Origin: Eubacterium sp.
GTDB taxonomy: Bacteria; Bacillota; Clostridia; Oscillospirales; Acutalibacteraceae
Direction: 5' to 3'
Length of the DNA: 5,500 nt
Assembly (NCBI GenBank): GCA_029054965.1
Contig: JAIDEF010000350.1
Location: 1 to 5,500 of the forward strand
Part shown: one piece after another, positions 1-5,500 of the stretch
How the letters are laid out: each line of letters opens with the position of its first letter
How positions within the stretch are numbered: the stretch's first letter is position 1
Notes under the pieces: model-generated
The model's database searches: none
What the model was told of the DNA's origin: nothing
Seen by the model: the letters and a program-made list of their open reading frames with translations, nothing else
Translations under genes and position numbers: made by a program

Positions 1-121
1 CAGATATTGCAATAAAAATCCAAATTATATATAAATATGTATACGAAAATGTTCGAAATTAAAGCAATTGTCTATTAAGTAATTTGTTAACGTTTTGTAA
101 AAAGTTTTTTTGAAAAATATG
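1..121. other. AT-rich intergenic stretch, no gene supported
   Basis: This stretch is dominated by A and T and has no reading frame with a ribosome binding site. It contains an AAAAAG-T7 run at about 99-110, but this lacks a GC-rich stem and a loop, so it is not a convincing terminator for an upstream gene. A TTAACGTT word at 87-94 resembles TTAACATT words found downstream of the operon at 5422-5451. No upstream coding sequence end is recognisable. Confidence 0.6.
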
Positions 122-150
122 TTGATTTTGTATAAACTATATGTTAAAAT
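122..150 (+). promoter_or_regulatory. Sigma-A-like promoter of the large surface-protein gene (extended -10)
   Basis: A -35 element TTGATT (122-127, 4 of 6 consensus bases) lies exactly 17 bases upstream of a -10 element TAAAAT (145-150, 5 of 6). A TG pair at 142-143 gives the extended -10 form TGtTAAAAT. Transcription would begin near 157, leaving a leader of about 150 nt before the ATG at 310. The same 29-base arrangement, spacer included, recurs at 5460-5488 with 22 of 29 identical positions, which supports functional conservation. Overlapping AT-rich alternatives exist, such as TTGAAA at 110-115 with TATAAA at 131-136, but their spacing is poorer. Confidence 0.6.
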
Positions 151-167
151 GCAATTGTATATTAATA

Positions 168-198
168 GGATTAATAGGCTTATTATGCCTTTTAATCC
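168..198 (+). promoter_or_regulatory. 5' leader hairpin 1
   Basis: GGATTAA (168-174) is perfectly complementary to TTAATCC (192-198). After one T-T mismatch, AGGC (176-179) pairs with GCCT (187-190), leaving a 7-base loop at 180-186. The 11 base pairs begin about 11 nt after the predicted transcription start, so the hairpin would sit at the 5' end of the mRNA. Such a structure could stabilise the long transcript or be part of a larger leader element. No T tract follows, so it is not a terminator. The pairing is seen directly; the role is inferred. Confidence 0.5.
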
Positions 199-220
199 AG
201 CTGGTTTGAATAAATCGGTT

Positions 221-296
221 ATGCCTGATGCGGCGTTTGGGTCAGGAAATTAAGCATCCGTGGCTGACCGGATTATTTAAAACCAAATAATTTGGG
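221..296 (+). promoter_or_regulatory. Structured 5' leader with competing stems reaching the ribosome binding site
   Basis: Three pairings compete here. (a) GGTCAG (240-245) pairs perfectly with CTGACC (264-269). (b) GCC and GATGC (223-225, 227-231) pair with GCATC and GGC (254-258, 262-264) across an internal loop. (c) ATTATTT (272-278) pairs with AAATAAT (285-291), and the stem can extend through two G-U pairs to C268-C269 with G294-G295, the first Gs of the ribosome binding site. Stems (a) and (c) both need C268-C269, so they are partly exclusive in the extended form. I could not match the leader to a riboswitch class I know. Control of translation by site occlusion is inference only. Confidence 0.35.
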
Positions 297-300
297 AGGA
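294..300 (+). promoter_or_regulatory. Ribosome binding site that fixes the start of the large gene at 310
   Basis: GGGAGGA at 294-300 is a strong Shine-Dalgarno sequence. Its GGAGG core (295-299) leaves 10 bases before the ATG at 310. An upstream in-frame TTG at 292 overlaps this site and so cannot be the start. The ATG at 310 also puts the Lys/Arg-rich head of the signal peptide directly at the N-terminus. Confidence 0.9.
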
Positions 301-309
301 ATTAATATT

Positions 310-3300
310 ATGAAAACTAAGCTTTCTAAAAGAATTCTGTCTGTTTTCCTTGCAGTTCTTATGATGGTTACATCTGTTCCTATGGCTGCATTTACAGCCT
401 TTGCGGATAATTCCGGAACAGTTATTACAGACGCTTACATCGAAGCTGCTAAGAAACAGATGAGTGATTTCAAGGAAAAACTTGAAACACCTAATGCTTC
501 CTACAAAAAGGTTACGAATGCATATAATGCATATGTAAGCTGTCAGGAAGCTCTTGATGCTTACATCTACGGCGGTGCATCTGTTTCTATTCTTACGCAG
601 GCAACAGATAATCTGAAAACAGCAATTGCAGGTATCGAAGAATACACAGGTGATGCTGCAATCAATGCTGTTAATGAGAAGGATAGAACCGACTACAGCA
701 GGGTGTGGGCAGGCGACAGCAGTGATTTGCCGCTCAAGAATGTTCTTTGGTCTGAAACGAATTACAGCGCAGAGCGCGGCTCGGCTAATGGTTTAAATAC
801 TTCCGGTCAGAACTCTCCGCTTGTAAAAACCATTCTCTATTATCCTGAGGTTACCCTGCTGTATGATGGAAAAAATATTCCGCAGGCTACAATCAGAGTA
901 ACAGCCACAGGTGATGGTAATGAGAGCGGCTCTATTTCTAAAGCAAAGCAGAGATTTGTTACTGCTATTGAGATGAACAATACTGATGGTATTATTCTTG
1001 ATCAGAACTGGAAGGGCTTTGACGGCGGCAACTTCGATGTTGCATGGGCTTTGAATTACGGTACCGACAGCATTTCCTATACCGACGTGCAGAATGGTGC
1101 CAAGGTATATGAAGTATACTATAAGAAAGTAATGGACAGCACCCTGAAAAAAACAGATCGCAATGCTTCCAATATCTATAAGTTCACAGGCACAATGGAC
1201 AGCAGCGAACTTTATCGTGACATCACTCCGAGTGTAAGTGCAGCTTACGGCTCAAGCGGCGGTTTCATTAAGGTAGGCGGTGATATCACCTCTACTGTTA
1301 CCGGTAGCCAGAAGATTCATGTTGTTAACTTCAAGGCACTTATTGATGCAGTAGCAGCAAACGGCAGCAAGATGAAATCAATTGATATTTCTAATTATAC
1401 TCAGGGCGGTTTAAGCTATTATATCAAGGCTATGGATGATGCTACTGCTTTCAATCCGCTTGATTGGTTTACAACCTCTAATAACTACACTGGCTGTGCA
1501 AGTGAAATCAACAGACTTATTTCTGTTATGGAAAATGCTGATACAACCAAAACAAATGACCCTGCTTATGATAATCTTCGCAAAGCGATGGATGCTAAGA
1601 TGGGTGACTACAATAAGGGTGTTCAGCCTGAAGATTCAACAGATGCAAGCTGGACTGAATTAAAAACAGCTTATGAGGATGCAATGGCTATTATGGCAGG
1701 TCTTACAACAACAGGCTATAATGACCCTGCCGGTGCACAGGCTGTTGCAGACAGACTTGCTGCTTGTAACTTAGAGTTTTCTGTTTCAAAAATTGATACA
1801 ACTGAATTAGAAGCTGTTATTGATGCTTTATTCTCATATGAATCAATCTTTGTTCCTGAGCTCAGAGCAGAGGCAAACGCTGCTGCTGCTGCCGCACAGA
1901 CTGCTGTTTGGGGCAGTGTTGACAACTATCCTAATACTAAGGACGCATTAAGTGATACTCCTGAAAATCAGGAAATATATGCTAATGCACTGGAAAATGT
2001 AAAGACAGCCGTTAAGGCGCTTCGTTTCTCACCTGACAAGTTCACAATGACTTCGGAAGGCAGATTTTCACTTAACAGTGCAATTGAATTGCTTGATGCT
2101 GTTGAGGACCCGACAGACTACAACAACTTTGCTGATTTAACATTAGCAGTTGAACAAGCTAAAATTTATCTTTCCACTTTGAATGATACCGAGCTTACTG
2201 ATTATCCTACTCAGATGGAGAATCACAGAGCTGTTATTGAAGCTGTTGTTTCAGCTTATTATGGTCTTGAATACACCTTCACAAAGATTCCGGACGGTAC
2301 AATTGCAAGAGTCGGCGGAAGAACAGAGATGACTCCTCTCACAACTCGTGATACTTATAATTTCCAGGGTCAGTTTTCATATACAAACTCTGCTGTTATT
2401 ATCAGAACAACACGTGATGCAATCAGTGTTCCTTGGGGACGTGCTACAGTAGGTGTTTCATCTGACTGTACGAATTCAAACAGCGGTCTTGACAGTATTA
2501 CTATTAATCCTACAATGCCGAAGATGCCTAATGGCGGACAGGGTGGTCATAACCGTATTAATCAGGACAATAATAACAGTTCAACTCCTAAGGCGTTGAC
2601 CGATCAGGAGAAATCTGATTACAGCGGTTGTCTTACAAATGGTAATTTTGAATTTAAGAATATAAAGTATTCTGGTCGTTCACACAATAACGTTGCTGCT
2701 CAGGCTTTTGTAGCTTCTGATGGTACAAGAGTAAGCGCAGCAGATGCTGAAAATATCGTTCTTGATGAAATGCTCACTAAGACAGATGGTACAGCAACAA
2801 ACCCTGCATATGGTTGTGTAACAGTTTCTCCAAGTTCAAAGGAAACTGCTTGGGCTTATGTATCCGGTGATCTTGTACTCAATGGTCCTCAGTTTGAAAA
2901 GGATACTCTCAGCGTGTCAACAACTCCTAGAAAGAGAACTTATACACTCGATACCAATTTCGGTATGGTTGGTTTGTTCAATACTGCAAATGGTTTATTG
3001 AACTACAGCTACTATCAGTGGCTCACATCTGAATCTTCAGGCGAAAAAATCTACGCTACAGTTGAGGTTGTTGATATTTCAACATTAGTTGACCTTGTTG
3101 CTGAATGTAACCTGATATCAGAGCCGGCTAAATATACAGAGGACAGCTATAGTCGTTTCACTACTGCACTTAAAGAGGCTGGTTCAGATATTGACTATGC
3201 TAATTTAACTGCTGACAGAATCACTGAGATTTGTGAGAGCAGATATACAAATCTTTGGAGTGCGTATAATGGTCTTAAGCTTAAGACTTACACTGTACAG

Positions 3301-5181
3301 TTTAAGTATATGACTGTTGATGGTACTGAAAAGACAGTTACAATCACACCTACACATGGTGATGCTGTTTCTTCAAAGCCTGTATATCTTAATAACTTCA
3401 ATAAGATTAATCTTGTTGATTATGTTGATGGTAATTACACAATGCAGCCAATCGGCTGGTCACCTGCATTTGATATAGATGCTCCTATTACAAGTGACAT
3501 CACATATGTTGCTCAGTATGAGGCTGTACTCAATGTTGCTGACTTTACTGCTTTCAATACAGCAAAGAATGCATTAGTAAATGCACTTGTTGACAATAAG
3601 TTTACAGCATCATCACTTAAGGCTGTTGCAGCTGAGGTTGCTAAGCTCGTTTACTTTGACGAAGCAGCTCAGATTGATGTTATGGCTGATAAGCAGGCTG
3701 ATATTGACGCTGAAACTGCTGTTCTTGAAGCACAGCTTGCTGCACTTAAGGCAGTTGACTATGATAAGTCTGTTGCTGATGCTGTTAAGGAACAGATTAA
3801 TCTTGCTCAAAAGACAGACCCTGATATGTATGACAACTCAGTAACTCTTAATAATGAGGAAACTGTTTCAATCTGCGGCAAGGATGTAGTTGGTCTTGTG
3901 TATGAAACACAGGCTGATCTTGATAAGGCTATTGCAGCAGTTGTTAATGAAATGACACCAATTACCTATGATATTTACCTTAATGGTGTTAAGATTGGTA
4001 CCGGTGTATATGGTGAGGCTGTAGTAATCAATAGTGACGGTGTTCTTTACAACAATGTTGAAGATCACGATACAGATAGTCTTGATGGTGAAGGCTGGGC
4101 AGCTTGGAACTATCACTATAAGGCAAATACTTCAGAGTCAGTTGATAAATATATGTTTACTGCTAAAGCTATCGGCTTTATAGTTCGTGGTGATGCTTAT
4201 GTTACATCAACACCTGCTGATGCTCCGGATTCAAATTATCTTGTAACAATTAAGGATGCTAACTCTGACAAGGTTCTTCTTGCTGAGATTACAGATGGTG
4301 AGTATACATTGCCAAAGGCACCTGCAAGACCATATTACAATTTTGTAAATTATGTTGTTGATGGTGTAAGCTACAATGTAGGTGATGTAATTACTTTAAC
4401 TGCTAACACAACAGTCGAGGCAGTTTACGCTGCTAAGGAAGAGAATACTTTTGAGATAATCTTCTATGATGGTTATGAAAATTGTATTGGTGGTAATTTT
4501 GCTGATGAAGTAATCGGTGCAAAGTATGATGATGTTGTTACATTTACATCTGAAGACGCATATGCATGGGCTGATTCAAGAGTAAGTATGGATGGTGATG
4601 CGAGCTATTTCACAGTTCTTCATTATGGTCCTACCTATAGCTTTAATGTTTACAAGTCAATGGCAGATACAGATGATTACTATGGCGGACTCGTTGCTCT
4701 TTCAAAGGATGATTATAATAATCTTCAGAGAGAAGATCAGGGCGATATACTTGAAACTCCGGATGGAGTACAGATTACCCCTGTTTCAGGTGATATATAT
4801 AGTGGTTATGTATACTCAGAGGCTAAGCCTTTCGTAGCTGCTCACAATGTTCCTGTTCCTAAGTATTCAGAGAGCAATGTTGAGAAGTTCACATTAATCG
4901 GCTTTACTGCAGCTCCTGCAGGCTACACAGTAGTTGAGCACGGTTTCTTGTTCACAAAAAATGCTGATGTTTCTTCTATGACTGTTGAAGATGTTGATAT
5001 GAAGAATGTTATTCGTATGAAGTCATCAAACACAACAGTCGGTGACCAGTTTGTAGTAGATGTTAAGAATCCTGCATCATCAGTTTCATTCAAGTATTCA
5101 GCTTATGCTGTTATCAAGGATGCTGAGGGCAACACATCTTATATCTATTCAAATATTATCGACGGCACAAACAATTTCTAA
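310..5181 (+). CDS. Large secreted multidomain surface protein (1623 aa), helical FIVAR-like and InlB/Flg_new-like modules
   Basis: This is an exported, probably cell-surface protein of unknown ligand. Residues 1-32 are a signal peptide: basic head KTKLSKR, a hydrophobic core, and a TAFA/D cleavage site after A32. I read the rest as follows. 38-112: helical. 138-350: beta-rich. 398-655: helical, with an Ala run near 520. 656-933: beta-rich, with a Gly/Asn-rich loop. 938-991: FIVAR-like helices. 993-1073: beta-grasp repeat of the InlB B-repeat/Flg_new type, ending G-W...D-I-T-Y-V-A-Q-Y. 1078-1216: charged helices. 1218-1375: beta modules, the last again Flg_new-like and ending T-V-E-A-V-Y. 1378-1623: beta-rich tail whose end (G1545-F-L-F ... 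Y1599-A-V-I-K-D) resembles a fibronectin-III-like fold. No LPxTG, SLH, dockerin, C-terminal membrane segment or catalytic motif is visible, so it may be released or held non-covalently. Adhesin or scaffold is the likeliest role. Domain limits are by eye. Confidence 0.9.
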   Translation: MKTKLSKRILSVFLAVLMMVTSVPMAAFTAFADNSGTVITDAYIEAAKKQMSDFKEKLETPNASYKKVTNAYNAYVSCQEALDAYIYGGASVSILTQATDNLKTAIAGIEEYTGDAAINAVNEKDRTDYSRVWAGDSSDLPLKNVLWSETNYSAERGSANGLNTSGQNSPLVKTILYYPEVTLLYDGKNIPQATIRVTATGDGNESGSISKAKQRFVTAIEMNNTDGIILDQNWKGFDGGNFDVAWALNYGTDSISYTDVQNGAKVYEVYYKKVMDSTLKKTDRNASNIYKFTGTMDSSELYRDITPSVSAAYGSSGGFIKVGGDITSTVTGSQKIHVVNFKALIDAVAANGSKMKSIDISNYTQGGLSYYIKAMDDATAFNPLDWFTTSNNYTGCASEINRLISVMENADTTKTNDPAYDNLRKAMDAKMGDYNKGVQPEDSTDASWTELKTAYEDAMAIMAGLTTTGYNDPAGAQAVADRLAACNLEFSVSKIDTTELEAVIDALFSYESIFVPELRAEANAAAAAAQTAVWGSVDNYPNTKDALSDTPENQEIYANALENVKTAVKALRFSPDKFTMTSEGRFSLNSAIELLDAVEDPTDYNNFADLTLAVEQAKIYLSTLNDTELTDYPTQMENHRAVIEAVVSAYYGLEYTFTKIPDGTIARVGGRTEMTPLTTRDTYNFQGQFSYTNSAVIIRTTRDAISVPWGRATVGVSSDCTNSNSGLDSITINPTMPKMPNGGQGGHNRINQDNNNSSTPKALTDQEKSDYSGCLTNGNFEFKNIKYSGRSHNNVAAQAFVASDGTRVSAADAENIVLDEMLTKTDGTATNPAYGCVTVSPSSKETAWAYVSGDLVLNGPQFEKDTLSVSTTPRKRTYTLDTNFGMVGLFNTANGLLNYSYYQWLTSESSGEKIYATVEVVDISTLVDLVAECNLISEPAKYTEDSYSRFTTALKEAGSDIDYANLTADRITEICESRYTNLWSAYNGLKLKTYTVQFKYMTVDGTEKTVTITPTHGDAVSSKPVYLNNFNKINLVDYVDGNYTMQPIGWSPAFDIDAPITSDITYVAQYEAVLNVADFTAFNTAKNALVNALVDNKFTASSLKAVAAEVAKLVYFDEAAQIDVMADKQADIDAETAVLEAQLAALKAVDYDKSVADAVKEQINLAQKTDPDMYDNSVTLNNEETVSICGKDVVGLVYETQADLDKAIAAVVNEMTPITYDIYLNGVKIGTGVYGEAVVINSDGVLYNNVEDHDTDSLDGEGWAAWNYHYKANTSESVDKYMFTAKAIGFIVRGDAYVTSTPADAPDSNYLVTIKDANSDKVLLAEITDGEYTLPKAPARPYYNFVNYVVDGVSYNVGDVITLTANTTVEAVYAAKEENTFEIIFYDGYENCIGGNFADEVIGAKYDDVVTFTSEDAYAWADSRVSMDGDASYFTVLHYGPTYSFNVYKSMADTDDYYGGLVALSKDDYNNLQREDQGDILETPDGVQITPVSGDIYSGYVYSEAKPFVAAHNVPVPKYSESNVEKFTLIGFTAAPAGYTVVEHGFLFTKNADVSSMTVEDVDMKNVIRMKSSNTTVGDQFVVDVKNPASSVSFKYSAYAVIKDAEGNTSYIYSNIIDGTNNF

Positions 5182-5182
5182 G

Positions 5183-5190
5183 AAGGAGGG
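5183..5190 (+). promoter_or_regulatory. Strong ribosome binding site of the small downstream gene
   Basis: AAGGAGGG begins just two bases after the stop codon of the large gene. Its GGAGG core (5185-5189) lies 10 bases before the ATG at 5200, the same spacing as for the large gene. This near-perfect site is the main reason to accept the very short frame that follows as a real gene. Confidence 0.85.
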
Positions 5191-5199
5191 TTACAAATT

Positions 5200-5355
5200 A
5201 TGAAAAAGTTTTATGAAGAACCGGAAATGATTGTTCGTAATTATGTTTTACCTCCGAGCGACGTTGTTACAACAAGTGCAACAGGCGGTAATACAGGCAG
5301 CGGAAGCCTTGAAGGCGGAGACGAATTCGATCCGTTTGCTGACTATTTTGAATAA
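5200..5355 (+). CDS. Small acidic protein of unknown function (51 aa), second gene of the operon
   Basis: I do not recognise a named family. The 51-residue product begins MKKFYEEPEM, runs through a hydrophobic patch (I11-V12, Y15-V16-L17), P18-P19 and D21-V-V-T-T-S26, then a Gly/Ser/Thr/Asn linker (27-40) and an acidic-aromatic tail ending DPFADYFE. I count ten acidic and three basic residues. There is no signal peptide, membrane segment or cysteine, which argues against a classical secreted protein, a lanthipeptide or a sactipeptide. Tiny proteins with a similar Y-E-x-P start and T-S/Gly-rich tail are, from memory, common hypotheticals in gut Clostridia. It lies 18 bases after the large gene and just ahead of the terminator, so the two are very probably co-transcribed. 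A modified precursor peptide, an accessory of the surface protein or a tag-like substrate are all possible; none is shown. Confidence 0.8.
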   Translation: MKKFYEEPEMIVRNYVLPPSDVVTTSATGGNTGSGSLEGGDEFDPFADYFE

Positions 5356-5364
5356 TAATTAATT

Positions 5365-5395
5365 AGCACCCCGGCTTAGGTCGGGGTGCTTTTTT
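5365..5395 (+). terminator. Rho-independent terminator of the two-gene operon
   Basis: AGCACCCCG (5365-5373) pairs perfectly with CGGGGTGCT (5382-5390). One G-U and one C-G pair extend the stem to 11 base pairs around the tetraloop TTAG (5376-5379). A run of six T residues (5390-5395) follows. The stem begins ten bases after the stop codon of the small gene. It is by far the most GC-rich element in the intergenic DNA. Confidence 0.95.
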
Positions 5396-5421
5396 ATGTC
5401 TGTAAAAGTGTTTTAAAGATA

Positions 5422-5451
5422 TTTAACATTAAATGGTATAATTTTAACATT
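5422..5451 (+). repeat. Two 9-bp direct repeats TTTAACATT, 21 bp apart
   Basis: TTTAACATT occurs at 5422-5430 and again at 5443-5451. The start-to-start distance of 21 bp, about two helical turns, would place both copies on the same face of the DNA. They flank the TGgTATAAT element and lie upstream of the 5460-5488 promoter. A related TTAACGTT lies at 87-94 upstream of the other promoter. An operator pair is possible, but the sequence is AT-rich and chance cannot be excluded. Confidence 0.35.
5434..5442 (+). promoter_or_regulatory. Possible extended -10 promoter element
   Basis: TGgTATAAT is a perfect match to the extended -10 consensus. No good -35 hexamer lies at the usual distance upstream; TTAAAG at 5413-5418 with 18 bp spacing is poor. 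Extended -10 promoters can work without one. It would give a transcript starting near 5449, upstream of the better-formed promoter at 5460-5488. The two could be tandem promoters of the next gene. Confidence 0.4.
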
Positions 5452-5459
5452 TTTGTTAT

Positions 5460-5488
5460 TTGACTTAGTATAAGTTATATATTATTAT
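5460..5488 (+). promoter_or_regulatory. Sigma-A-like promoter for a gene beyond the window
   Basis: TTGACT (5460-5465, 5 of 6) and TATTAT (5483-5488, 5 of 6) are separated by exactly 17 bases. Transcription would start near 5495 and run off the window. The element lies downstream of the operon terminator, so it serves a new transcription unit on the same strand. Its sequence, spacer included, closely matches the promoter at 122-150. Confidence 0.6.
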
Positions 5489-5500
5489 AGTAATGATTAT

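Noticed and set aside
7..35. TTGCAA with 17-bp spacing to TATAAA as a second upstream promoter
   Set aside because: The -35 match is only 4 of 6, with no extended -10 and no conserved copy elsewhere. Such pairs are expected by chance in DNA this AT-rich.
99..110. AAAAAG followed by seven T as a terminator of an upstream gene
   Set aside because: There is no GC-containing stem and no room for a loop between the A and T runs.
119..253. A 44-codon open frame from ATG 119 through the leader
   Set aside because: It has no ribosome binding site and runs across the predicted -35 and -10 elements. Its first half is low-complexity AT-rich sequence, so the openness is probably chance.
240..259. GGTCAGG...AAGCATCC resembling the conserved core of signal recognition particle RNA
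   Set aside because: The central GGAA-containing portion and the symmetric internal loop of the SRP core are missing, and the flanks do not form the long closing helix. The likeness is superficial.
292..309. In-frame TTG start 18 bases upstream of the ATG, giving a 1629-aa protein
   Set aside because: The TTG overlaps the GGGAGGA ribosome binding site at 294-300. The ATG at 310 is correctly spaced from it and starts a canonical signal peptide.
1436..1663. Overlapping frames inside the large gene on both strands, including antisense ones at 1716-1925, 3613-3810 and 3868-4116
   Set aside because: They lie wholly within the large coding sequence, lack ribosome binding sites and encode skewed, Leu/Met- or Ile-rich products typical of shadow frames.
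4441..5181. Dockerin, LPxTG or SLH module at the C-terminus of the large protein
   Set aside because: No paired calcium-binding dockerin repeats, no LPxTG-hydrophobic-basic tail and no SLH motif can be found. The end looks like a folded beta domain.
5200..5355. The small gene as a lanthipeptide, sactipeptide or bacteriocin precursor
   Set aside because: It has no cysteine, no GG-type leader cleavage followed by a core, and no modification or export gene in the window. A modified peptide is not excluded but is unsupported.

Overview
The window looks like a piece of a low-GC Gram-positive genome, most likely a gut-type Clostridia (Ruminococcus/Oscillospiraceae-like). The grounds are very AT-rich intergenic DNA, strong GGAGG ribosome binding sites, sigma-A-like promoters, an intrinsic terminator with a T tract, and a large secreted protein built from helical FIVAR-like and InlB/Flg_new-like beta modules. 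This assignment is inference from style; no taxonomic marker gene is present.

Layout. Bases 1-121 are AT-rich with no supported gene. A promoter with an extended -10 lies at 122-150 and should start an approximately 150-nt 5' leader (about 157-309). The leader contains several hairpins, one of which can pair with the first G residues of the ribosome binding site. The main gene, 310-5181 (+), encodes a 1623-residue exported protein with a clear signal peptide and no recognisable enzyme or wall-anchor motif. Nineteen bases after its stop codon, a 51-codon gene (5200-5355, +) begins behind a near-perfect ribosome binding site. A GC-rich hairpin with a T run (5365-5395) ends the unit. Bases 5396-5500 hold promoter-like elements for a gene that starts beyond the window.

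How the parts fit together. The large and small genes form a two-gene operon: same strand, 18 intervening bases, one terminator. The large protein is probably an extracellular or cell-surface adhesin or scaffold. The small protein is acidic, lacks cysteine and a signal peptide, and has an N-terminal Y-E-x-P-x-M-type start, a D-V-V-T-T-S segment, a Gly-rich linker and an acidic-aromatic tail. Its function is unknown, and it is the best candidate here for something undescribed.

The promoter at the right edge (5460-5488) matches the promoter of the large gene (122-150) at 22 of 29 positions, including 13 of 17 spacer positions. This suggests that the next gene belongs to the same regulon or is a paralogous cassette. 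The large protein also appears to carry an internal duplication of a beta-module/helix-module pair.
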